Shown: positions 43,663 through 52,754 of the stretch, in pieces | How the letters are laid out: each line of letters starts with the position of its first letter | Numbering within the stretch: position 1 is the stretch's first letter | NCBI GenBank assembly: GCA_003725585.1 | Contig: RJMB01000023.1 | Span: forward strand, 1-60,699 | Source of the DNA: Halostreptopolyspora alba | GTDB lineage: Bacteria; Actinomycetota; Actinomycetes; Streptosporangiales; Streptosporangiaceae | DNA length: 60,699 nucleotides | Reading direction: 5' to 3' | Position numbers and translations under genes: made by a program | The notes under the pieces: generated by a model | Database searches by the model: none | Told to the model about the DNA's origin: nothing | What the model saw: only the letters and a program-made list of their open reading frames with translations

Positions 43663-46600
43663 TCAGCGTGCCTCCCAGGCGGCGGCGAACATCTCGTGCA
43701 GCGGGGCCGGCGCCAGCAGCCGGGTGAACGGCCCCTCGATCTCCTTGTTGTCGTTCACCGTGACCATGTGAGTGTCGAGCTTGACGGTCTCCAGTGGGAG
43801 TTCCGGCGTCTTGAGCACGGTCCACCCTCCGGGCGGGAAAACGCTCCGCCCCGCGCGGGATCGGTTGTCCTGGATGACCAGGCCGCGGTCGAGCAGCTCG
43901 GCCCGGGCCGCCTTGTGCCGGGCCGCCGTCCACCCGTTCCAGGTGCGCACGTTGCGGTCGGTGGGTCGGGCCAGGGTGAGTAGCTGCAGGTACAGGGCGG
44001 CGGCGTCGGCGCCGACGCCCAGCTCCCCGGCGGCGGTGTCCACCAGGTCGGGCACGCTCAGCCGTGGGTTGGCCTCGTAGCCGCCGGCCGGAACCGGGGT
44101 GGTGGCTGTGCGCCGGACCATACGGGCCAGCCCGCCGTCGTAGCACACCCGCACCCGCTCCAGATCGGCGCGCAGCTCGTGCAGCCCGTGGTCGTGGCAG
44201 ACGCGCAGGGTGCGCTCCAGCGCCTCGGGGTCGGCGAAACCGGACGGGCGCACGAGCGGCCGCTGGAATCCGTCGGTGCCGTCGACGACCAGCAGACCGT
44301 TGTCGTAGGCCACGGGGTGGGCGGCGCCCTCCTCGCGCGGCTCCTCCGGGGGCTCCACCGGGTGGGTGTCCGGCCCGAAGATCCCCTCCGGATCCCCGGG
44401 CAGACCGTGAAGACCCAACGGCAGCAGCAGCTCGGGGGCGTCCAGCCGGGCGCGCAGGCGCGCGTACAGCTCGGGCGCCCCCGCTGTGGCGGGGGTGCCG
44501 GTCGGGCGCTCGGTCAGCGCCCAGGCCAGCAGGGTGGCCAGGTCGGCGTAGGGGCGCTCGAACCCGTAGATCCGCTGGCGGGACCCGTCCGCGCGCATCT
44601 CGTAGGGCTCCGCCCGGCCCCGCTTGTCCGCCGCGAGGACACAGCGCATGTCGGTGGTGGCGATGTCGGAGGTGGCGGGCTCGGCCAGCGCGGCGGCATG
44701 CTGAGAGCCCTGGCCGAGATCGCGCTCCAGCGCCTCGGCGGTGTCCTCGTCCACCGGGGTCTGGCCGCCGAGCAGCTCCACCCACACCCGGGCCATGCGC
44801 TCCGCCGCGGCCACGACGCCACCCGGGGCCCACAACTCGTCGGGATCATCGGGCACCGCGGCCGCCAACACCCGCCGCCGCCCCGCCACGCCAAGTCGGC
44901 GGGAGACCCGCTCGGCCGCGCGCGCCACCCGCTTACTCGCGTGGAACGGCTTGGCCCGCAGCATCCGCTCGTGGGCCTCGACCCGGTGCTTGATGTCCCC
45001 GCCAAGGGCGGCCCTGCGGGGCAGCCCGGCCAGTACCAGGGCCGCCACGGCGCGGCGCACCCCGGTGCGCCTCTGGAAGGTGGTGACGGCGGCCTCGTCC
45101 AGCGGAAGCGGGCCGTGTTCGGCCAGCAGGTCCAGCAGCCGCCGCAGCCGGGCGGCGTCGTCGCGGGTGACGGTGACGATCTCGGTGTCCTCGGCCCCCT
45201 CGGGTACGGGTGCGCTGACCGGCTGCAGGAACGCGTAGCGCCGCTCGGAGACGAGTGGCCCCGGTTCCACAGCACCGGGGACGACGGCCTGGCCGGCTTC
45301 ACACAGCGGCGCCAGCGCGGCGCCACTGGCCCGACCCCGCCGCCACCGTCCTCCCGGTTCGGCGCACGGGTGGTCGGCCCAGGCGCGCAGCAACGCGGTC
45401 AGCGCCGCGCGGTCGTCCTCACCGGGGAAGGCGCTGGCCGCGCGCCAGGCCACGGCGTCGATTCCGCCCAGCAGGCCGGTCCAGTCGCGGGGAGTGGCCG
45501 GGCGGCTGAGCCGCCGGGTCTCGTCGTCCACGGCCCCGCGGAGGTACTGGCCGTCGGCGACGAGCGCGGTGAGCGTGGCCGGCTGCCCGGTCGGCGTGGA
45601 GCGCCGTTCTTCGGGCACCAGTCCGCGCAGCGCGCCGACCAGCGCCTCGTCGGAGATCCGCTCCGGCGGGCGCGCCACGGCGCCGGAGCGGACGATCCCC
45701 ACCCGGTGGGACAGCCTCTCGCGGTGACCGAGGAGCCGGGCGGCCTGTGCGACGGCGGCCACCACGCCCCGCACCACGCGCGGCTCGGTGACGCCGGGTA
45801 GTACCCGGCCGAGTGCCTCGCGCACAGCGGCGGCGTCCTCACCTTCGGGGGCGGTCAACGCGGCCTCCAGCAGCGCCCGCGCCTCCTCCTCTCCCACGGC
45901 GCGCAGTGCCCGGGAGGATGTGAGGTCACGCGGACGCAGGAAGTGCCAGAACGCGGGCGGCGGGAACGGCGGGTGGTCGTCCGGGCTGGGGCCGGGTCCC
46001 CTGTCGGCGCGGGGAAACAGCCGCACCTCCCACAGCAGCGAGGTGTCCTCGGCCGCGTAGCACGGCACGAGCGCCATACCGCCGAAGTCCCCAGTCGCGC
46101 TGTCCAGGGTGGCGACCAGGTCCGCGCCCCCGGCCGGCATCCGCACGATCCCCCACGGGGCCGCGGCCCGATGGCCGTGCGCGGCACTGTCCCGGAAATA
46201 GTTGGCGCCACGGCCGTCGGCCCCTTCGAGGGTGTAGCGGTTCGGGAGGGAGGGAAGCGTGGCGCTCCGGTCGTCGCTCCTGTGGCACACCCGGAACCCG
46301 GACAGCCCGTCCGCCAGACCCAGGACCGACTCCTCCACCCCGTCGGGCAGCCGCACCAGGCTCAGCTCGTCCGAGCTCCACACCCACCCGTCGGGCAGTG
46401 TGGGGAAGAACTCCGGAAGCGAGCCCTCCTCGTGGCGCTGCCCGGTCACCGGGTCCACCTCGGCCCAGTGGCGACCGCGGCGGCCGCTGAGGTACCTCGA
46501 ACTCCACATCCGGGTTCCGTCGCTCATCTGCTGCTCGAACTTGGCGATCCCCTCGCGCCCGCCGGGACGCAGCACACGGTCCCCGTCGTGGCGGCCACCA

Positions 46601-48384
46601 CCGTCGCCGGTCGCGAACTGGTGGCCGAGCGCGCCGTCGAGCTTGCCCGCGTAGCGCACCAGGCCCAGTGTGCGCTCCGGCTGGAACACCGCGTCCGGGG
46701 CGCTGGCCCAGTAGGCGTGGTGGGTCCCCCCGTCGCGGCTCCCGACACGCCAGCTGACCAGGAAGTCCCCGCCGACGAAGTGCACGGTGTGGCTGGCCGC
46801 CTCCTCTGGGACGGTGACGTCGCACGCGCCGCGGCGCCCCTGGTGGTCGACGGCGACCGCCCGGCCGCCCCCGTGGACGGTGAGCACCGGCCAGGTGCAG
46901 CTCACCCCCTCCACCGGGTCGTCCTCACGCTCCAGCTCGGCCACGGCCTCCTCCAGGGCCGGCCAGACCAGCTCGGCCGGGATTCCGGCGCGCAGCGTGC
47001 GCAGCAAGGGGCCGGTGAGGTCCAGCCCGGCCAGGGCTTCCCCGATCCCCTCCAGCGCGGCGCTGGTGGGCGTGTCCAGCAGGGTGTCCAGCCGGGACAG
47101 CGCCTCCCGTGCCGCGCCGAGCCCTCCGTCGGCCACCTGGTCGAGCGACCGGGAGACGCGCTCGTGCACCTCCCTGTCCACTCCGGGCGTCTCGGGCAGC
47201 CGGGTGACGGTCGTTTCCCGCGACCGCTCGACCCGCGCGGCGTCCCCGAACCGATCACTCCACTCCGGGTGGGCGGCCAGCGCCGTGAGGGCACTCCGCG
47301 GCCGCCAGAAGAGCATCTCCACCCTGGTGCCCGGGTTCTCCACCGGGATCTCCAGTGCCAGGCAGGCGTCCACCAGCACCGCGTCGAGAACCGGTTTCCG
47401 AGCGCGCGACTCGTGCAGCCGCACCGGGGTGCGCTGACCACGAAGCCGCCCGGCCAGCCGCGGCAACACGTCCGTATAAAGCTCGTCGGGCTTCGGTTCC
47501 TCGGTGACACCACCGCGCCACGGCCCGACGAGGTTGTAGTGGTAGGCGAACCGGGACAGCCACCCGGCCAGGCCGCCGGGGGGATCCACCCAACCGTTGG
47601 CCATAGCCTCGATGGTGCCGCTGTCGCGCAGCAGCCGCAGCCACGCGGCACCGCCACTCTTGCCGCTGGGAAACATCTCCGCCAGCCCGGCCCGCACCTC
47701 GTTGTCGGGCGGGACCCGCGCGAACACCCGCGCGGCCCGGTCCATCAGGGCGTTGGGAACCGCCGTCCCGGTGGGCACGCACAGTGCCCGCCCCAGCAGC
47801 CGCGCCTGCTCCTCGACACCCAGCCCGGCCGAGCGTGCGGAGTCCCGGACCCGGCTGTGCAGGTCGGCCGGCGGCACCACCCCTCCGTTGCCGCACTCGT
47901 GCACGAACGCGGCGAACTCCGCGTGCGCCCGCTCGGCGGGCAGGTTGGCCGCGAGCCACTTCTGGTGGGCGCTCATCTGGGTCCCGGTCAGTGCGCCGAA
48001 GCGGGCGAACAGTGCCGCGTTGGCGACGATGTAGTCGGTTTCGACCACAAGGGCGTGGCTGAGTTCGGCCTCCCGCGCCAGGGCGTAGGACTTGGCGGCG
48101 TGCCTGGGCGCGTTCCGCGCCAGCCGGTGGCCGACGGTGTCCCAGAACCACGGCAGGTGCCCCGGTGGCAGGCGCCGCGCGTCCCGCCTCCTGTCGTCCA
48201 GGAACGCGCCGGGCTTGCGGAGGGCCCGGCCGATCCCCTCATTCACGCGGCTGAGGAGCCTCTCGGCCTCGCCCTCCCAGCGGGGCGCGTGGCGGCGGAC
48301 CCAGTCGAGGTAGAGGCACGAGGACGCGGGATCGGTGGGGAGGAGGTCGAGCATGGCGGGCATCGTAGCGGCCCGCCGTGACAT
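43663..48384 (-). CDS. Very large protein of unknown function
   Basis: 1573 residues, one uninterrupted frame with normal host-like codon use. No catalytic motif recognised. About residues 1-480 are helical. About 480-790 are Gly/Asp/Trp-rich and beta-like, with spaced strands (FLVSWRVGSRDGG, RMWSSRYLSGRRG, GWVWSSDELSLVRLPDG), possibly a beta-propeller. About 800-1400 are helical. The C-terminus contains WNGWTAARHKAARAELLDRG and FPPGGWTVLKTPELPLE. Similar giant proteins occur near MoxR ATPase and vWA genes in streptomycetes, but none lies here. Follows the HsdR-like gene after 52 bp and may share its transcript. Confidence 0.7.
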   Translation of the reverse strand: MSRRAATMPAMLDLLPTDPASSCLYLDWVRRHAPRWEGEAERLLSRVNEGIGRALRKPGAFLDDRRRDARRLPPGHLPWFWDTVGHRLARNAPRHAAKSYALAREAELSHALVVETDYIVANAALFARFGALTGTQMSAHQKWLAANLPAERAHAEFAAFVHECGNGGVVPPADLHSRVRDSARSAGLGVEEQARLLGRALCVPTGTAVPNALMDRAARVFARVPPDNEVRAGLAEMFPSGKSGGAAWLRLLRDSGTIEAMANGWVDPPGGLAGWLSRFAYHYNLVGPWRGGVTEEPKPDELYTDVLPRLAGRLRGQRTPVRLHESRARKPVLDAVLVDACLALEIPVENPGTRVEMLFWRPRSALTALAAHPEWSDRFGDAARVERSRETTVTRLPETPGVDREVHERVSRSLDQVADGGLGAAREALSRLDTLLDTPTSAALEGIGEALAGLDLTGPLLRTLRAGIPAELVWPALEEAVAELEREDDPVEGVSCTWPVLTVHGGGRAVAVDHQGRRGACDVTVPEEAASHTVHFVGGDFLVSWRVGSRDGGTHHAYWASAPDAVFQPERTLGLVRYAGKLDGALGHQFATGDGGGRHDGDRVLRPGGREGIAKFEQQMSDGTRMWSSRYLSGRRGRHWAEVDPVTGQRHEEGSLPEFFPTLPDGWVWSSDELSLVRLPDGVEESVLGLADGLSGFRVCHRSDDRSATLPSLPNRYTLEGADGRGANYFRDSAAHGHRAAAPWGIVRMPAGGADLVATLDSATGDFGGMALVPCYAAEDTSLLWEVRLFPRADRGPGPSPDDHPPFPPPAFWHFLRPRDLTSSRALRAVGEEEARALLEAALTAPEGEDAAAVREALGRVLPGVTEPRVVRGVVAAVAQAARLLGHRERLSHRVGIVRSGAVARPPERISDEALVGALRGLVPEERRSTPTGQPATLTALVADGQYLRGAVDDETRRLSRPATPRDWTGLLGGIDAVAWRAASAFPGEDDRAALTALLRAWADHPCAEPGGRWRRGRASGAALAPLCEAGQAVVPGAVEPGPLVSERRYAFLQPVSAPVPEGAEDTEIVTVTRDDAARLRRLLDLLAEHGPLPLDEAAVTTFQRRTGVRRAVAALVLAGLPRRAALGGDIKHRVEAHERMLRAKPFHASKRVARAAERVSRRLGVAGRRRVLAAAVPDDPDELWAPGGVVAAAERMARVWVELLGGQTPVDEDTAEALERDLGQGSQHAAALAEPATSDIATTDMRCVLAADKRGRAEPYEMRADGSRQRIYGFERPYADLATLLAWALTERPTGTPATAGAPELYARLRARLDAPELLLPLGLHGLPGDPEGIFGPDTHPVEPPEEPREEGAAHPVAYDNGLLVVDGTDGFQRPLVRPSGFADPEALERTLRVCHDHGLHELRADLERVRVCYDGGLARMVRRTATTPVPAGGYEANPRLSVPDLVDTAAGELGVGADAAALYLQLLTLARPTDRNVRTWNGWTAARHKAARAELLDRGLVIQDNRSRAGRSVFPPGGWTVLKTPELPLETVKLDTHMVTVNDNKEIEGPFTRLLAPAPLHEMFAAAWEAR

Positions 48385-48436
48385 CCCTGGGGCCGTGAGC
48401 GTGGTGGAGGACAGGGCCGCCGTCGCAGGGCGCGGT

Positions 48437-49525
48437 TCATTCCAGGTAGTTCCGCACCGCGTCCCGGATCGCTCCCGTGTGCTCGTAGATCTCCTCGGGG
48501 GAGCTGATCAGGTGGCGCGTCTCGTTCTTCTCGGAATCGAACGTGCCTATGTACTTCCGGGTCTTCCCGTTGAAACGCAGCCGCACTATGGGCTTGCGGT
48601 TGTTGTCGTCCATGAGGATCGCGAAGTACGACTTGGAGTCACGGTAGACGATCCGCTCGGGCCGCACCCGCACCTCGCTGCACGCGATCGCCTTGACGAT
48701 ATGGTAGCCCTCGAGCTCTTCGAGGGTGGTGATGATCTCGGAATCGCTGTCCGTACTCTCCTCAGTGGATCCGTCACCACGCTCGGTCTCCGGCTGGGAT
48801 TCCGACGAACCCGACGCCAACGCCGACCTGAGCCGCTCGTTCACCTGATCGTCGAGATACTGGGACGCGGCCTTCAGCACGAGCGGGGTGAACTGCTCCC
48901 GTACCTTTTTGGTGAAGGCGCCCTCGTGGACGCGGGTGACGAAGAATCTGATCCAGTCATCCGCGGGATCCCGGAACTGCGCCGCGAGCGTGCGCTTGAT
49001 CTCTCCGATGTACTTCAGCTCCCCGGCAGCGTCGAGGACGGACCCGAGATCGAAGTTCTCTTTCGTGAGCTTGCGCAGCTCGGGAAGCAATGTCTCGTCG
49101 ACGTCGCTGAGATTGAGCACCAGGAACGGCCGCGCATCCATCCGGTTCGGCGAGTCGAGATCCGTGTAGAACTCGTACTCGACCCCATTGGTGAGCACAC
49201 CGATTCGCGCGTTCGTGACCGTAAAGTAGCGGTAGAGTTGCTTCGCGTGCTCGATCCGCAGCGGTTCGCTCGACTTCTTGCACTCCACGAGAACCTGCAC
49301 CTCGCCGCCGTGCAAGATGGCGTAGTCGACCTTCTCGCTCTGCTTGACTCCGATGTCGGCTGTGAATTCCGGAACAACCTCATGCGGGTCGAAGACGTCG
49401 TATCCGAGAACCGAGGAGATGAACGGCATCACGAAAGCGTTCTTGGCCGCCTCCTCGGTCCGGATCGAGTCGCGCTGCTTGCGAACCTTCGCGGAGAGCG
49501 CAGCGATCCTCTCGTTAAGCTCCAT
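48437..49525 (-). CDS. HsdR_N-type nuclease-domain protein, orphan
   Basis: 362 residues from the ATG at 49525. The N-terminal part matches the PD-(D/E)xK core of type I restriction HsdR_N domains: FVMPFISSVLGYDVFDP, then Asp67 (KVDYAIL) and Glu81-Cys-Lys83 (VLVECKK). The middle is followed by a Ser/Glu/Asp-rich linker and a C-terminal small domain (VRPERIVYRDSKSYFAILMD). No helicase domain, methylase or specificity gene is present. Richer in A/T than its neighbours, suggesting transfer. Probable DNA-cleaving accessory or defence protein. Confidence 0.8.
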   Translation of the reverse strand: MELNERIAALSAKVRKQRDSIRTEEAAKNAFVMPFISSVLGYDVFDPHEVVPEFTADIGVKQSEKVDYAILHGGEVQVLVECKKSSEPLRIEHAKQLYRYFTVTNARIGVLTNGVEYEFYTDLDSPNRMDARPFLVLNLSDVDETLLPELRKLTKENFDLGSVLDAAGELKYIGEIKRTLAAQFRDPADDWIRFFVTRVHEGAFTKKVREQFTPLVLKAASQYLDDQVNERLRSALASGSSESQPETERGDGSTEESTDSDSEIITTLEELEGYHIVKAIACSEVRVRPERIVYRDSKSYFAILMDDNNRKPIVRLRFNGKTRKYIGTFDSEKNETRHLISSPEEIYEHTGAIRDAVRNYLE

Positions 49526-50239
49526 GGTCCCGCCCTTCCCGTTCCAAATGCCGGGACCATAGCAGCGCGACACGTCGGACATGGTCGATTATGCGGAACC
49601 GATGCCTCGGGGACGCGAATCCACCGACCTGCCCGGGAACTTTGGAGCCGTCACCCGCCCTCCACGGGAACGAAACGGCGGCGGTGCGCACTCCGGTCGC
49701 GCACCGCCGCCGCTCCTAACGCCCCTCACCTCGACCCGGGGAAGGCAGGGTCCAAGGCGGGGACGGATTCGGGGACACCCGGGGTGGCGAACCCCGGCCC
49801 CGGTGATCGGGCCACCGCCACGAGAACGCGGGATCCGGGACAGCCCTCCACCGTGCCGGCCTCGCCGGGGCGAGGATCGGCCCGAGCGACGACAGCGTTC
49901 GAGCTTGGGCCGATCGGGGCCAGAGTATGGTCGGCACCACGGCACGAACAACAGGTGTGAAATCGGTGGATTCACCGGTGACGTGGCACCGCAGGACACA
50001 CTTTCCCGGAGTTCTCCACCCAGTTTTGGGCATCCTTCCGGGGTGCCACGGCACCGCTGACGGCGCGCTCCCCGACTCGGGGCACCCGTGGCGCCCCACC
50101 CCATTCAGGGGGCGCCCCCACCGAGTAGCATCCGCGGCCGGGTAGGTGCCCCAGGCTCCCCTACCGGACACGGCCACCGCCGCGTAGGCTCGGGGTCCGG
50201 TAAGTGTCGACGACGCGGCGTGGTGAGGAAACGCGCAGG
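49526..50239. other. Gene-poor stretch with hairpins
   Basis: 714 bases without a convincing gene; open frames here are Arg/Pro-rich and unconvincing. It contains the strong hairpin at 49676-49712 and a weaker one around 50088-50118 (GGCGCCCC pairing with GGGGCGCC). The part before 49600 should hold the nuclease gene promoter. Confidence 0.5.
49676..49712. terminator. Perfect 14-bp stem hairpin
   Basis: CGGCGGCGGTGCGC (49676-49689) pairs exactly with GCGCACCGCCGCCG (49699-49712) over a 9-nt loop. No gene lies directly before it in either direction, so it may end an unannotated small transcript. Confidence 0.5.
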
Positions 50240-50410
50240 ATGGCTCCGAAGAAGTCTGGACGATCCCGCGGTTCGGCCAAGGGGAAGTACGACATCCCCC
50301 GCGCCCCGACCCGCGACCCGGGTCCCACCGGAAACGTGGGCTGCTGGGTGGTACTCGCCGGCCTGGCCTGCATCGCGCTCGTCGTCGTGCTCCTGGAGAT
50401 ATTCGGCTGA
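50240..50410 (+). CDS. Small single-pass membrane protein
   Basis: 56 residues from the ATG at 50240 (GAGGAA, then GCAGG upstream). A basic N-terminus (MAPKKSGRSRGSAKGKYDIP) precedes one membrane helix (VVLAGLACIALVVVLLEIFG) at the very end. The positive-inside rule puts the N-terminus in the cytoplasm. Unknown function. Located just before the tandem repeat array. Confidence 0.6.
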   Translation: MAPKKSGRSRGSAKGKYDIPRAPTRDPGPTGNVGCWVVLAGLACIALVVVLLEIFG

Positions 50411-50436
50411 GGCGGACACGCCGGCCAGGGTGGTGC

Positions 50437-50870
50437 TTCCTGGCTCGCTACCGCTCGCCCAGGCTCGGGTACCCAAAAGCCGGAAACCTTCGGCGCCGGT
50501 CGCCAGTGCTTTTCTGGGCTCACTACCGCTCGCTCGTCCCTCGCTCCCGCGCCTGGGGACCCTCCCCAACCCCGGCGGCACTGGTGTTTGTTGGGGCTCG
50601 CTGCCGCTCGCCCAGGCTCGGGTGCCCGGGAAGCCGAGAACCTTCGGGCACCTCCGGCGCCGCTCGCTCGTCCCTCGCTCCCGCGCCTCCGGCCCCTCCC
50701 CAACCTCGGCGGCACCCGAGCCGTGTTCTCCGGGCTCGCTACCGCTCGCCAGCTCGGGTACCCCAAAGCCGAGAACCTTCGGGTCCTGCGGTGAGGTCGC
50801 TCGTTCCTCGCTCCCTCACCTACGGACCCTCCAGAACCCCGGCGGCACCCGAGCAGGCCCCTCAGCCAGA
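50437..50870 (+). repeat. Tandem array of three ~140-bp units
   Basis: Units start at about 50441, 50594 and 50733. Each contains GGCTCGCTACCGCTCGCC, CTCGGGTACCC with AAAGCCGAGAACCTTCGGG, CGCTCGTCCCTCGCTCCCGC and CCCCGGCGGCACCCGAG. The period is about 139-153 bp and units differ by point changes and small gaps. Single related copies occur at 12158-12225 and 12577-12690. No repeat-spacer structure, so not CRISPR. No gene content. Confidence 0.85.
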
Positions 50871-50879
50871 AAGCGGGTC

Positions 50880-51944
50880 CTAGGGCAACGCCGTGGACAA
50901 CCGGGGGATCTCCTCGGCCACACCGTTGGGGAACTCCTCGAACGGGGTCGCCTCCACCGGGCTCGCCGCGCCGTTTCCGGACCGTTTCCAGGTCCCCACG
51001 ATCCGGCCGTCGGCGACCACCGTCGCTCGGAACACGCCGTTCCTCCCGGGGACGAGCCGATCGGCGTACTCGGCGGGCAGCACGGCGCCACGGTCCGCGT
51101 AGCCGAGGACGAACTCGTCGAACCCCGGTAGCAGGAACACGCCCCGCGCCTCACCGCGCACACGGTCGAGCCGCTGGGGAGTCTCGGGGTCCATGAGGTA
51201 CTCGACCCCGTCCACCTCGACGGTGGCCAGCCGCGGGCGGGCGGCCGCGAGGGCGGTACGCGCGTCGGTGGCGGTGAGGCCGGCCCAGCGTGTGAGGTCG
51301 GCGACGGTTGCGGGGCCGTGGCCGCGGAAGAACCGGGTGGCCAGCTCGGCGAGCGCATCGTCGCGTCGCGGACGGCGCGGGTCAGGGATCCACTCCTCGA
51401 CGAGCACGAGCCGCTGCTCGTCGCGGTCCGGGTCGACGGGGCCGAAACACAGGGTTCCGGTCAACCCGAGGTAGGCGAGTGTGTGATAGCCACGCTGCCC
51501 CGCTGTCGACACGCCGCCCTCGTCCCAGAGAGCCAGCAGGTCGGCGCGCCGGAGCCGGCGGCCGCCCCGCAGCGCCTCGTGGGTGAGTTCCCGGGCGCGC
51601 TCCAGGGTCGGCTCGTCCAAGCCCAGCTCGGCACGCCGGCCGGCGGACCGCCGGAGGATCCTCGGTGCCAGCAGGTCAAGCATCCACGGCAGGTCGCAGG
51701 CGAGCACGAGGTGCAGGGTGCCGCGCATGGGCCACGACCTGACGGCCTCGCCCGCGTCGAGCGCCGCGTGCACGGCCGCGCGGGTGCGTGGGGCGCTGCG
51801 CAGCGCCACGGAGGTGAGCAGGCCACGGTAGTCCTGGGCCTGCGACGCGGTCAGCCGCTCCACGACGCCGGCCACGGTGTCCTCCGGGCCGGCGATCCGC
51901 TGCGCGGCGAGCCTCAGCAGGGCGATCTCGTGCGGCGTGGTCAT
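50880..51944 (-). CDS. AlkZ-family DNA glycosylase (HTH_42 fold)
   Basis: 354 residues from the ATG at 51944, with GAGGGAAG upstream. The catalytic Q-x-Q motif is Gln35-Ala-Gln37 (LTASQAQDYRG), followed by VALRSAPRTRAAVHAAL and the RTLHLV-like PMRGTLHLVLACDLPWML. Three winged-helix units follow (FFRGHGPATVADLTRWAGL, then PGFDEFVLGYADR). The family removes bulky alkylated bases or unhooks interstrand crosslinks. Members sit in toxin-resistance settings or act as housekeeping repair; no biosynthetic cluster is seen here. Confidence 0.82.
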   Translation of the reverse strand: MTTPHEIALLRLAAQRIAGPEDTVAGVVERLTASQAQDYRGLLTSVALRSAPRTRAAVHAALDAGEAVRSWPMRGTLHLVLACDLPWMLDLLAPRILRRSAGRRAELGLDEPTLERARELTHEALRGGRRLRRADLLALWDEGGVSTAGQRGYHTLAYLGLTGTLCFGPVDPDRDEQRLVLVEEWIPDPRRPRRDDALAELATRFFRGHGPATVADLTRWAGLTATDARTALAAARPRLATVEVDGVEYLMDPETPQRLDRVRGEARGVFLLPGFDEFVLGYADRGAVLPAEYADRLVPGRNGVFRATVVADGRIVGTWKRSGNGAASPVEATPFEEFPNGVAEEIPRLSTALP

Positions 51945-52012
51945 CGCTTCCCTCGTGTGACTCGACGATAGCGCCATACGCGCCCGTCATATCCGGATCG
52001 CGAGTCTCCTGG

Positions 52013-52078
52013 GCGACGATCGTGCGGTTCTGGCCCCTTCCACGGCGGGTGAGGGAGTCGGAATCGCACGATCGTCGC
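52013..52078. terminator. Long hairpin after the LURP-type gene
   Basis: GCGACGATCGTGCG (52013-52026) pairs exactly with CGCACGATCGTCGC (52065-52078), with a 38-nt loop. It lies downstream of the LURP-one-like gene and upstream of the glycosylase. It shares the GATCGTG/CACGATC ends with the hairpin at 59195. Confidence 0.5.
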
Positions 52079-52116
52079 GGGGCGCCGGGCATGAGCGGAC
52101 ACTCAACAAGGTCCTG

Positions 52117-52629
52117 CTAGTCGTCGTCATCCTCACCGCTGTCGCCGGTCATGGCGTCCACGCACACGGCGACGCTGATGACCAGGGCGGGGTCGCCGCC
52201 CGCGTCGCCGCGGAAGGTGTTGACGTCCACCGCGTAAGTGTCGCGCAGCCGGAACCACTTCCGGGAAACGTGGGCCACCGGCCCCTCGTCGTCACCGATG
52301 GTGTACTCCTTGTCGAGGAGGTCCCCGGTGATCTCCCACTCGGGGCCGTCGGCGAGATCCACGACGAGCTTGTCCCTGATGGGGTTGAACATCCGTTTGC
52401 GGACGGTGGCCAGTGTCTCGCCACCGCGTTCGATCTCCATGGTGTCGCGCAGCGTGAACAGCTTCTTGCGGATGACCGCGAGCTCGTTGTCCTCGGTGTC
52501 CTTCAGTTCGAAGGTTTGGCGCAGCCGCAGCGCCTTTCCGTCGACCAGAAACGCCCGCTCGCCGTTCTCGTCCTCCACCCAGTAGTCGTCCCCGATGTCG
52601 AAGAAGCGTTCCCGAACCACGAACTTCAC
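52117..52629 (-). CDS. LURP-one-related family protein
   Basis: 170 residues from the GTG at 52629, with AGGGGGAC upstream. Twelve-strand tubby-like pattern with repeating short strands: FVVRERFFDIGDDYWVED, FLVDGKALRLRQTFEL, KKLFTLRDTMEIER, then RKRMFNPIRDKLVVDL. It ends with an acidic GDSGEDDDD tail. Tubby-like folds can bind membrane phosphoinositides; in bacteria the role is unknown. Cytoplasmic, probably monocistronic. Confidence 0.85.
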   Translation of the reverse strand: MKFVVRERFFDIGDDYWVEDENGERAFLVDGKALRLRQTFELKDTEDNELAVIRKKLFTLRDTMEIERGGETLATVRKRMFNPIRDKLVVDLADGPEWEITGDLLDKEYTIGDDEGPVAHVSRKWFRLRDTYAVDVNTFRGDAGGDPALVISVAVCVDAMTGDSGEDDDD

Positions 52630-52754
52630 GAGAGTCCCCCTTGTGTCGCCTCCCGCCCCACCGACCGGCGAGGCGGCGATCGTCGCCACCCAACCGCCGC
52701 CCACCCGGGGCGTCAAGCGAGCACCGCCGGTGGGAACGGCCGCCCAGGGGCACC

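Noticed and set aside
45943-48381. Plus-strand open frame of about 810 codons opposite the giant gene
   Set aside because: Its translation is Gly/Pro/Arg/His-rich low-complexity sequence typical of antisense reading in GC-rich genes; the minus-strand frame has coherent protein-like sequence.
50437-50870. CRISPR array
   Set aside because: Units are about 140 bp and directly adjacent, with conserved blocks throughout; there are no 28-37-bp repeats with unique spacers and no cas genes.
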